Below, piece after piece: positions 13,682 to 26,500 of a stretch of 64,000 nt of DNA. Origin of the DNA: Heliocidaris tuberculata (taxonomy: Eukaryota > Echinodermata > Echinoidea > Camarodonta > Echinometridae); assembly GCA_025618425.1 (NCBI GenBank), contig CM046841.1, forward strand, positions 12,431,144-12,495,143, read 5' to 3'. The notes under the pieces are model-generated. The model ran no database searches. It had not been told where the DNA came from and saw only the letters and a program-made list of their open reading frames with translations. The number at the start of each line of letters is the position of its first letter. Position 1 is the first letter of the stretch. Made by a program: the position numbers and the translations under genes.

Positions 13682-16600
13682 CATCATAATAAAATAACAA
13701 TAACAATAATGATAATAATAATGATAATAATAATATGTATTTCTTACCAAATTTAGCCTTATCAATACCAAATACTGTTCTATCATATGCCTCACTATGT
13801 TGATATAATAACATCATTCATAATGCGCACATATCCATCCCAAGGGATGATCAAGGCGCCTAACAAACATACATAATATACAAAGAAAGACAAGAAAATT
13901 ACATAAGACAGAGTAAATAGTATTGAATAGATAATACTGTGAAATATATTATAGAAACTAACCAAAATAATCTGACATAAGATATGTTTTCAAGCGTTTT
14001 TGAAACAATTTTTATTGAGTGGAGTAGGGAGTTCCAAAGCCGGGGTGCAGCAGCAGTATTATGCTCTGTCATCCCAGCTCCTCTTTGTTCTTAATTCTTT
14101 AAACTTTATGGAGACGGAGGAAAGGAGACATGAATGAGCAGTTAAAGAGATGGAGGGAGGAAATACATGAAGGGGCAAGATTATGAAGTGAACGGTAGGT
14201 AAGTAGTAACATTTTATATTTGATGCGTTGTTCTATAGGAAGCCGGTGGAGGTTAGGTATTAGAGTAGTATGGACCTGAACGTGTGGATTTGGCCACAAG
14301 ATGGACAGCTGCATTTTGAAGTGATCGTAGTCTTTGGATTTGGTATTTTGGAAGGCCATAAAGTAGAGAGTTGGTCATCCAGGTATGACACATGATCTGC
14401 CAACATTTGCTTGAGGCTTTATTTTGTCAAAGATACAGGGTTGGGCCCCGTTGGGGTTATGGAGATGATTGGGCTTAAAGTGCACCAATCACCAAGAAAT
14501 ATTTTGTTCTGTATGCTAGGGGTTCTATGTTGATATACTAAATGCAAATTGAACACTGAGCAATTGTCACCGGGGCATGTGTCGCAGAAACTCACTATCT
14601 GGGACCTCAAATGTAGCGTCGGAGATCTCAGTTGTGTCATCGAAGAAGTCATAATCGATGACATACTTATCGTAGTGCGATCCAAGGAGACTATCAAAGC
14701 CCATCATCAGATACTGTACAGGCCTGGGAGGCGTGGTGGTGGTGACAGCGAATGTGTACGTGTTGGTACGGGAGATTTTACCGTACGTCATGGTGGTTTT
14801 GTTCTGCCACAGATTGACTTTCTGTCCGTTTTGCATTCCACCGGATAAGAACTGTGACAAAAGAGGGCAAAAACACAAAAAATAAACATGTAAACAGAAC
14901 ATGCTCTTGGGTTCAATATTTAATTGATTCTAGGATGTTTATCATTCAATAGTTGTTTGAACAGGTGGGGGGAGGAGATGGGCACACTTGTTTTTCTGAA
15001 TGGTGGTATCACCAAAGGTTCATGATTCCGAAACACAAATTTCCCATACCTGGGGGTGCATAATTTTGAATATGAAAACGGGTTCATAAATCCCAAAATG
15101 AAATAAGGTTCATGATTCTGAAGGTTTGTAATTCAAAAAAATGATGTACGGTTCTATTACATTTTCGGAATTATGAACCCTATTTCATTTTCAGAATTAC
15201 GAACGTTCGGAACTATGACCTTTCAGGAAAATGAACCTTTGAGGTAAGAACCTTCAGAATTATGAACCTTCAGAAAAACGACAAGTAACAGTTTGAATTA
15301 ACAGACATACAACAGATTCGCTTAGATGTAGTGATCTCATTTTTCATACATTCATAACTTTCTTATTCTTTTTATTCTAGTTATGTCACACTTTCACCAT
15401 CCTGTTCCTCTCATTTTTCTTCTTTCACACAAATCCACATTTAAATTACAAAGGTTGGATTGCCCTTTGATTTTGCCAAAGCAAATGTCAGATCATTGTA
15501 ACTTACCGTGAATCCAGTAAGGTCTGGGAGCATACTCTGAGGCTGGACTGGGTCACCCTCCTCACCTGGGATGAGGAAACAGCTATCAAGAGTGCGGACA
15601 TCTTTCAGGGTGGCAGGAGAGATCTTGTAGAGGTTCCCGTAATTCCCCTCGTCACCTCGGTAGTAAGTCTTGTCCATGCCTTTCGTGGTGATTAAAATAA
15701 AATTTCAGCACCAATTTTAAGAATTCATCTGAATACTGATGAAATGACAAGAGCTAAGTAATATCATAAATTAGACTAATCATATTAACTCTTTCACTGC
15801 CAATATCACATATATACATGTACATGTATGTGACAGATAGACTAGTCATTTTCATTCACCAATTGCTCGACCACAGGAAAGGTATATGGTGGGCAATGTA
15901 CAGGGTATATCAAAATTTTGAACATAAATCAAGCATTCTAAATATATGATTATAATATTATGCTACCATAGAAATTTGCAGATTTTTAAAAAGATATTAC
16001 CTTATAAATTTCAACATTAAACAATAGTAAACAAATGAGAAACCAAAAAACAATGGAAAAAAAAAAGAAACTCAAATGTAATTTTCAATAATTCTTACTC
16101 TAAATGCATAAATTTGGGTAAAGTAATAATGTTTGGTATCATAAGAAATGGTAATAAATTTCCTACAAGTTTTGTACACATTATTTTGTGAAAGAATAGA
16201 TGGTTAATGAAGTGCAGACATGTGAAAAGTATAGCATTCATCACATTTTGGTAAAAATTTTGAAGAGAGCTATTAACTCCTTGGCATAGTAAGAGTTAAA
16301 GACCAATATCTAATGGATACCAACTACTGTAAAAGTTGTAACTTACTGAGCGCCACAAAATCATATATATTTCAACATATAACTACTGTAGCCTCAATTT
16401 AGCATTTATGTTGTTAAATCCCTTAAAGCACTAATAGGGTAGAGATGGGAGACGCAATCCTTATTATCATGCAGCTAGTAGATCATAATTAATTAATCTC
16501 TTTAATTTTGTTTTTTATAATAAAATATATTCTTTATTTGGTCATACTGGAGACCAGTTACAAATTTGTGACACAATATGATTCAATATTTAATACTCCT

Positions 16601-19600
16601 GTGAGGTTTGCTCCAGCCTCTATTTTGTCAAAGACATAAGCCCGAATTCACAAAGGAGGTTTGGTTTAAACCATGGTTTAAACCCCCTCCTGGGTTTTTT
16701 TAAGCGTACGTGCGCACGGAATCCGATCCAATCACATATTTCCTTAGAGTGCGCGCATGGGCAATGTGCACTTATTTACGCTTATTTTAGTGCGCTTAAG
16801 GCTTAAACCTTACCCATGGTTATAACCAAGCCCCTAAAGCGGCCGCCATTACACTGTAACATTTGGCCACGATTTGAACGCGCCCGAAGCCCCTATGCAT
16901 TATTCATTTTCTAAGATGCTTCCTATTGCGTATATGGTTAACACGGCAAGTAAAATAAAAATGTGGATCAGTGTCGCGCATGCGCATTCAGAAAGGTCAA
17001 ATCCGCTTAATCTATTCATGTATGCTAATGTATTCATCACTTGGCTAATGACGGCGCATCGATAATTGACGAATGGGCGTCATTCATGTGGTGTCATTAA
17101 ATCTTTATGATAATTAGGTCCCAACATGTGATTAATTGCTAATTGATAGATTTTCAGCACAGAAAAGGTCGACGCCATTCACCGTGGTCTAGTACGAGTG
17201 GAGTTGTATACCGTAGTTATTAACCCTTTCAGGACAGGGATTATTTAAGGGCTAAATTGATCACATTTTGTTCTTCAAATTGGCAACAATAATATTTTTC
17301 TTTTAGTGCTACATGGTTCTAATGAAATGCAATATCTTTGAAAACAATATACATCTTTAGAAACTTAGTCGAAAATTTGAAAAAATTGCCAATTTTGATA
17401 AAAAACAGTGATTTTGAACCTCTCAATGTGTTGCCAATTTAAGGATTTTGAAGCTTATTTTCTTTTTAAAATTCCTGGCATCAAACGCAATATGGTCATG
17501 CAACGAAAACGGACACAGTGTTTGTAGAAATTTTTTCCTTTTCTACTCCTGCATCTGTTATATTTTTTAGAGCTCTGAATCAAAAGTTATTGAGCCAAAC
17601 CACAAAATGTGGTCAATTGTCTGGAAAGGGTTAAGAAGATAAATACATGTTGTTCATATTTATCACATCTCACGAATTAAGAGAAAATTTTTTACATTCA
17701 TGATAAGTAATTTTTCAAAGAAATTAATAAATTTGCTCTCTTTGACCAGCATGATAAAGAAGTTATAAAAAAGGGGGAGGGGTGTACAATCGAAGGCAAA
17801 GGTAAGAATAAAATTTTAGGTGTAGGGGAAGAGGTATCCTTATATTTTCTTAAGGGGCAACTTTTGCATTGTTGCCATGTTTGTGAATCTTATAGTCTTG
17901 TGAACATACCTTTCAAAGAGAATTATGAACCTTGAAAATTCGGCCATTTTAGTTGACCCGAACTATTATACTTCCTCCTTTATTCTTAACTTTCTCTCTC
18001 TCTCTCTCTCTCTCAACCCCCCCCCCCCACTAGCGTACCCAAGGGGGGGGGAGAGCAAGGGGCAGATTGCCCCCCCCCCTAACAGCTTTTGACCCCCCCC
18101 CCCCCAATTTATTTTATTTCATTTTTTTTTTTTGAAAAAAAAGTACCGGTATACATTGTGCCCCCCTTTCTTTTAGAACTGATAACATTTTTTTTTTTTT
18201 GCTTGTCAGAGAATTATGGAGTAAAACTGGACCCCATAAAATCTGGTGACCCCCCCCCCCCCCCCCCCCCCCCCCCGAGCGACTTTTGAAGGGCTGGCGA
18301 GAAGAAAAAAATACGAATCTCCCTCCAAGCAGTTTTTGCTCATCATTTCCTCAGAAGTTTTGCCCCTCTTGACGCCAAGGTCCAGTTATGCCACTGCCCC
18401 CCCCCCCTTCTCTTTCTCATTTTCACATTTTGTCATCATTTTTTTTCTTCCCCCTCTCTCTCTCTTTTATCTCTCTCTCTCTCATACACCTCGATCACAC
18501 GTCCTGGTTCATTTCATTGATATAACGTGAGAGGACCTTTGGCATGTTCACGGAATAATTTTCAATTACATGTTTATCTTTCTTACAATCAAGATTTAAG
18601 GTGCAATTATTTACACACGTCGATTCGGAAATAAGTTTATATTTTCTTACTTTTTAATATTTTCCTGCATAAAGAAATGAGGAGAGTCTTTAGAGAAGTT
18701 TAGACATTGTCTTACTTCTTAACGTTTAATTCTTTTCCTTAAAAAAAATTTTAAAAATAAAAAATTATCTGCAGTCTTACACTCTTTCAAATACAACAAA
18801 ACAAATAAAGAATAAATTTCCATCACAGCCGACTTGTCAAGGTCAAATAATATCATTCTCTCCTTGAGAGTAGTACAAAATTGTACATGCATTAAAAAAA
18901 AATGAATTTCAATCTAAATGAATCATACGTTATTAATTTCAATCCCTTTCCAACAGGTAAATTATTTGAATTACAATTTAGAAATATATATCATTAACTT
19001 ATTTACCCACTACACCCCACAAAAGAATAAATAAAAGTTAAAAGAAATAAATGACCATCTAAGTTCCATGTTCAAAACACACACCAATGACTACAATTTT
19101 ACTCTTGAAATCAAAGATAATGTTGACAGTTCTAAGAAATTTAAATTAAATGATTCATCTCATTTTTAGTTGGTACATGTATATTGCTTATTGCTAGTAT
19201 TATAAGTCTAACTAAAAAAAAAAAAGGGGGGGGAGATACACACACACAGATTCTATAGTTTTCAGTCAAATAAAATGTTGAATAGTATGGATTTTCTCAG
19301 TAGATCAATAATAGAATAATAATTCAATTAGAAAAAATTCATAGAATCAATGAACTAGATTATTATTACTAATTTGTTATACACGGGGAGAAGATTTAAT
19401 AAAGGAGAGGCCAAGTGGCTCTGGCAGTGCTTATCTTAGTATTATTAGGGGCCATGTAATGTCACTAGGTCACATAGAAGAGGAAGACCTCCTCTCAATA
19501 ACGAGCGACTACAAAAAATGGCTGCATGTGACTACAACATTTGACATGGGGAGGGGGTGGGTAAGATGGTTAAGATATAAATGAAGAACTTTAAACTCCT

Positions 19601-20516
19601 CTTCAGTCATTCTAATTATGCATATTAGACTTGAATCCAGGTATGATTTTAATATGATGTTGATCAAAGCAGGGGGCTATTTCACTGAAGAGCTGAAGTA
19701 GAAATCCATGCCTGTTGAAAGAAAAGAAGTAAGATTTTAGAAAATAGAATCCATTGTGTATTTGATAATTAAAAAGCAACAATTAGAATTTTTTAGAAAT
19801 ACTGAAATTTAGAGCTTTCTATTAACACTAAGTGGGAATTCTCAAAAGTATTAAAAGAGGTAAAAAGTTTGTCCAGTTGGACACATAAAATTTTCAAGGC
19901 TATTCAAAAGAAACCAAATTAGTAAAGTCTCAGGAAAATTATGTTTATGTAAAAAAAATAAAAATATGTACCTAGATTGTGTTGAGATACTAATAACAAC
20001 CAGTGGCGTTGATTATGGGGTGGCAAGTGGGCAGTTGCCCCCCCCCCCATAATATTGAAGGCAAATATATCATTTTGCCCCCCCCCCTTTAACATATTCT
20101 ATAATTTTCCCTGATTCACGTAACCACGGAGAAGCTGGTAATCAAGAGGCGTTGAAAAAAATCATGAAGAGTACTATTAGGCTGTTCTGCACCCCCCCCC
20201 CCAAAAAAAAACAACACAAAAACACACACAAAAACAAATCAACACCCCGATAGCAACCTACCATGCAAAACTGGAGCAGCTAAGTATTTGTTTCTCTCAG
20301 AATTTGTCTTCATTCACAGTGGGTAAGCCTTCATTTTTATCATCATCATCTGTAATAGATGAAGTAGAGAAGCATTATCCTACATTAAGAAAAAAAAAAT
20401 CACATATACACTCATCCTCACCCTCTTGATGTTTTCAAAGAGGATAAATCCTAACTACAATCCATCCTAAAAAGATTCATAGATTTTAACTGAAAGTGTA
20501 ATGTTTTGGCCCTGAA

Positions 20517-20551
<35 letters not shown>

Positions 20552-23500
20552 TAATAATAAGTAAAAATAATAATAAATAATATTATCAATAACATAAGTT
20601 CATCCATCTTATTTGGTTTGTTTCTATTTGCAGGAATGAATGAAATGTTTAATATAATTATTAAGAGGACTAAAAATTTTATTTATACGGACATCATACT
20701 GAACATCCCCTAAAGATCTCATAATTGATTTTTAAAGACACTAAAAAAGCTGATGTAATACTACACTTAAGAAAACAGATCTCAGTGGTGGATAAAGAAA
20801 AAAGACAAATGAAATGTCTATTCTCTCAGAAAAAAAATTGATGACTTTGTTGTTGCTGTTTTGGTTGGACAATGTAAACTAAAAACTGTCTCTCTTTATT
20901 GTGAACACATCAACCCCCCCCCCCCCCCAAGTAAACTGATCCTGGATACACTACCACTACCAGACCTATAATTTTTAGCTGTATAGGTCTAGGTCTAACT
21001 AGACCGAAAATTCTGTCTCTCGTTCGTTAGCCTCTTCACTTGGAAGAAGCGGGCCGTTCGATCTACTAAGCAAACCAACCACATACCGACTACACAACAG
21101 CTGCAAGATTTTCAAACGGAGAATACCTTGGACCCTGAATTACCTGAAAAAGGTGCATTGAATGGATTATACAGACAAAGTGGTAAGTTGAACAGATTCT
21201 TGAATGAGTAGAGCCTAGGCCTAATCAATATATATGCGTGAGGAAAAATAAAATTATAGCGATTTTTCCAACTACGTCGGCGTGTAGTCGGTTTGCACAG
21301 GAGATCAAATGGCCCGCTTCTGTCTCTAAGTGAAGAGGCTAACAACGAGATCGAGAGACAGAATTTTTGGTCTAGTCTAACTAGTTAGGTCTAGATCTAG
21401 ACGTACCTACCTGTTTATTGCTCACGGTCTCATCAAAATCCGCTTCATCCGGCACCTGCAACACTTGTTGAGTTGTGCAAATACGCAGATATTTAGGACG
21501 TCTATTAGGCTTTAAATCCTCTAGATCTTCAAGTAGATCAGCCACAAGTTAGGTCCTTGCCATGTTATTATCTGAGGGAAATCAAAGTCAACATGATGAG
21601 ACTAATGAATGCGATACTGAAACAAAGCAAAAAGGCCATCCCACTATTATTGCCTGGGTTTTGATTCTGGTCTAGAATCAAGACTAAATATGACTCCCCC
21701 CCCCCCCCCCCTTTCTCTATCTCTCTCTTGAAATGAAAAATAAAACCTCATCATGCTTGCCTTGTCTTTGGCCGTGGCTCAAGTTTAGAAAAAAAAAGGG
21801 GGCCCAAAGCCTATTTAACGTTAGTAGATCTAGAACCACTGCGTTAAAATTACAACCCGGCGTTTATATTATAGCAAACTGTGTGTGTAACATTTACTCA
21901 AAGTAGATCTGGATCTGGGCGGGGATCTGGACTGGTCTCTGGAAAAAAATATCAACATGGAACCCCCTCCTCATTCTAAATTTAAAAATAAAAAAAATAC
22001 GGTATTTAAAAATCCACACAAGAATAGCCTACAATACAAGACAGTAGATCTAGTACAGAATCAATTAGAAAGGCCAAAGGGCCCCACCTGGGCCCTTTGT
22101 CTTCCAGAAATTAACAGGGTCTATGCGTCTACATCTAACTTAGATAACCAAATCATTGACATAGGGTCTACAGACTAAGTTCGATCTATTTAGAGTAGAG
22201 GTTTACTAAATCTTTCGGCTACAACTCTCTAATTCAGTAATCATCTATCGAAACGTATCGAGATAGCCCCGCCCGAAAGTCCGGGTAAGCCGTCACGAGT
22301 GACAGGGTGGTAAGGGAAATCGAGCTGCAACATTAGCTCATGACGATGAAAATTGTTTTGAAAGTTCGAGAGTAGATTACATATTGTTTCATGACATACA
22401 GCTGTGTAGAATCCCTTCAAATGTAGAGAAATTGAATCAGATTACTCACAGTGGCAGAACTTGTTCTAAATATATTCTAATTTTTGAAAATTAAGCATAA
22501 ATTCATGTGTACTCACCTCTAAACTTTCCACAACTTTTTTTTTTACTTTGTGCAGTGACGTGAATCACAGCGGAAGTGACGAAAAGAGGTCAAATCATTC
22601 CTTTTGAAGAACATTCATATTCATAAGGTCCGGTCCAATCAAAGTTTGATAAATCGGAGTATGCAAAACAAAAATGAATAATGCATAAGGTGTTTCTCGA
22701 TACTTATCGATATTTTTTGGTATCGGGGGCTTCGGGAAAAATGAAATGTTACCAAATGGGCGGAGCCTAAATACGCTTAAATACGCTTAGACTGAATGGT
22801 GACGCTGCAGCTTATATGCAAATGAGGCAAATCCGCGCGTGCTACCTTTCCGTCTATAAGTTTTAATTTGTCTATGGTTTAAACCTCCTTTGTGAATTTG
22901 GGCCATAGAGTTAAAGGAGAATGAAACCTGGGAAAAAAATAATTTTTAATGAAAAGAGAGGATAGGGGGAAGCTATTTTTAAAAAGTTCCATGAAAATCG
23001 GTTAAGAAATGAGAAAGTAATGAAAGTTTGAAAAGTCTCAATTTACTTTCTATGGCGATCCTCAAATTAGCAATGTTGCTACAAAATGACAGGTTTAGTA
23101 CATGTAGGACAACTCTCCATATGTTTTGTACACAAAATTTCATATTTTCCCCATTATCTCTCAAGGTGCAGCTTGTCTCCTTCTTAGCTCAAGATATCAT
23201 GGAGAAATGTATTTGCCACAGCATATGTTGAGTTCACAAAAAGGCAAGCATCATTTTTAGAGATAATGGAGAAAATATGAAATTTTGTGTAGAAAACACA
23301 TGGAGAGTTGTCCTACTCTACCTGTCACTTTGAAGCAACATTGCCAATTTGAGGATCGCCATAGAAAGTAAATTGACACTTTTCAAACTTTCATAACTTT
23401 CTCATTTTAATTTCTTAACCGATTTTGATGGAACTTTTTAAAATTACTTCTCTCTATCCTCTCTTTTTATTAAAATGGATTTTCCCCCAGGGTTTCATTC

Positions 23501-26500
23501 CCCTTTAAGGTTAAGGCTGCAATTGAATATTAGTTTAGATTGAGGGTAAGGGTTAGGGTTAGGGTTACATGTAGGTACACTGTCTGGTCCACGGTTGAAA
23601 TTCAGAATATATAAAATGTATAGGAAATGGATTGCGGAGCAGTTGTCGCTGGGACATACACGTAGTTCAGAGAACCAGACTGTTTAAAACCCTCCAGCAC
23701 TCAGAGGGTTGATAAGGGAGACTCACCATTGTACATATCAATCCTACTCCTGTTCTTGGCCCCCTGGAAGAAGATCTCAAAGGGTTCGTTGAGTTCAGCG
23801 TAAGGCAGTCTGACGTAGCCTGAGGCATGGTAATGATCCGTGAAGTTGGGTTTCACTGGAGAAGCCTGGAGGCAAGACAGACCTGGGTTATCACAGAAAG
23901 GTAGGGAGGGAGGAAAGAAAAATCATGAATTAATCTATTTTAGCTATTTACTCCCGAACAATATTTTCCGTGTGCGCGATCGTAGAGATCGATTTGCTCG
24001 CGCGATACCGAGTTTCTTTGTGGACAAAATTTTATTGGCTGAGTTTAGTCTAAAACATCGGCGCCATGAAAACAACATGCGATCACGAAAAAAATGGCGG
24101 GGATTTCTTAGGTTTTGGACATGATTGTGACTTTGGATTTTGCTGGAAATATCAGTTCTTCTTAACAGCAATTTAAGGTAGGAGTGAGATTTTGAAGCGC
24201 TAAATTTGAAAGGAAGTATTTAAAATATTTATCTTACTTTTCCCCCCATACCTTAAGTACATGCGATAGAAAATGACTAGTATTTTTGCATTCGTCCCGC
24301 GTAGTGGTCAATATGACCACTATAGTATTACGTGGTGTGATCACAAGCCAGCTTTTAGTTAGTCTATGGGCTGCGAAAAAATAAGAAATGTAAATTAAGA
24401 GAACATTTATTTCCTAATCTCCAAGCACTATCCTTTATCATTCCTATCAAATAGTGTTACTAATGTTTGTATTGTAATATTGTACAGACGGACAATATGT
24501 TCTTATGGCTTCTTGACCCCCCAACAAGTAAATGAGATTAATATTAAAAATACCCACATTCGTCTTCCATAGAGTCAGCATCGAAAACAGAACAGTCTGT
24601 ACATGTATATACATACAGACCCATGTGAACGACGACAATTTATCATGTATGTTTTTTCCCTATATTTTCCCTTTTCACGCAATGCTTTGATATGAATAAT
24701 ATTATATGTATCTTTTAATGAATAAATATTAAAAATATGGCCATAAAATATCTTAATTTAATCATTTTCTCTACAGTGAACACGATTTGGGTCTTCTTTC
24801 CATAATTAGTCAAATTACAGTATCCTCTTACTTACAAATCTAGTTTCGTACATCGCAAAAGCCTCCTCGAGTTTTCTCAATTTTATAAATTCTAAGATGC
24901 CATAAGTAACACATCTTTTCATGTAAACGGGATGTTTGTATCACCAGCATTCATCTTCGCTGCCATTTTTGACATTTTGGAAAGTTTGGGAAAAACTCAC
25001 TCGCGGGACCTTCACTATATGGGGCTGTGTCAATTTCGGCCTGTCACGACCTCTAAGTTGAAGAGGTAAAAACACCAACATCATTGCCAAAAATTTGAGA
25101 AAATACTTCCTTCTACATTTTAGAATGATAGAATATCTAATTTCATGCCAGATCCTTCGACAGGATCTTTATCATCTTGATCAAGTGAAATTTTCAGGCT
25201 GTTTTTGGTCGGTGATCTTGCTCCCCTCCTGCACACATATCGTTACAGCTTTCACGAAGTGACGCATAAGCGTGCAACTAAAAGAAACTTAGTTTTGAAT
25301 AAAACGCTTTCAAAGTTTTGAAGCATAATCTCAACCTCTTTAATGTGTGAAGGGTGAATAAATTTTATATCCTGGGATAGATCATATTTCAGTGTCCTAT
25401 GTTTAATCATTTGCCTATTTGTTTATATTTTTGGGGAAAATGAGTAAACATAACCGTCATTTCGTGAAAACACAAAATTCCAAGGACGCGTAGTGACAGA
25501 TTTTCAGGAAGTGACGGATCTCAGCCGCTCTTGTGTAAAACATATGGGACTCGACCACCCAGCTTTTAAACGTCATTTCATGAAAACACAAAGTCAATTC
25601 AAGAACTCGCTCTTCTTTGTTTTCACGAAGTGATGGATCTCAGCCGCACACGGAAAACATACGGGACAGTTGTAAGCCGTCACTTTTTGAAAACAGAAAA
25701 TCCTTCTACCGGGTATTTTCTTGTTGATGTTATCGTCATAATTACATAATTATACATTAATATGATCTGAAACTTTGTGAGATTCAAGACGTTAGTGAAT
25801 AACTGAATGATGTCCAAAAATGCAAAAAAACTCAAAATTGAAAAAATGTGCGTTTTTCCACATTACCGTCACTTCATGAAAACAGGGACGATATGGGCAA
25901 GTGTCAGACACTTGCCTATGGGAGGCAATCGCTCACAGTATGAAGGTACAGAGTGCGAGGCTATCTCCAAAAACCTCGCATAAGTGTGAGTGGGAAAAAC
26001 TGAGCCTCAAAATCTGTTAAATGGGTAATTGACGATAATTCGAACGGACTGTGATATAGACTATGTTTTTTCGCCGATGAGTATCGATATCACTGAGTTG
26101 TCGTTTATCATGTCTTCGACTTTGTGAAACAGATTTTCAGGTTCATGACATTTCCGTAGATCGCTGACAACAGTTATGACTGTCATGGAGTTGATTTGAT
26201 GAAATGACCCCCTGACACTTATCCAGTGAACAAGGTTATAATATAACCATGTCATCCCAAACCAATATGGTCATGGTGAAAACACATAAGGGCTGCCCGC
26301 TACTGCTGTACCACACATGTACAAGCTTATCTGAAGATGCTGTACTACTGCCAGAAACAATAAACAAATGCAGATTTCCTCTCTCCACACAAAGAGGGCA
26401 GCAGTACAGAAGGATCACTGACTCAGTCTCAGCAGAAAAATAGAATGAACACAAAATTTAATGCTTAAAATTCCATATTCCCTGAATCAGTGGTTTAGCT

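Larger units (their letters stand above)
16640..22903. mobile_element. 6.3-kb composite region with ~30-bp terminal inverted repeats
   Basis: Left end GCCCGAATTCACAAAGGAGG continues into TTTGGTTTAAACCATGG; the right end CTATGGTTTAAACCTCC runs into TTTGTGAATTTGGGC, its complement with few mismatches. CATA adjoins both ends. No transposase frame is present; the interior holds other inserted repeats (17224-17630, 18030-18400, 20985-21400). Either a large non-autonomous element grown by nested insertion or two related ends brought together. Confidence 0.55.

Noticed and set aside
23543..23568. Interstitial telomere
   Set aside because: Only about three TTAGGG units in a degenerate stretch; similar short runs occur elsewhere in the window.
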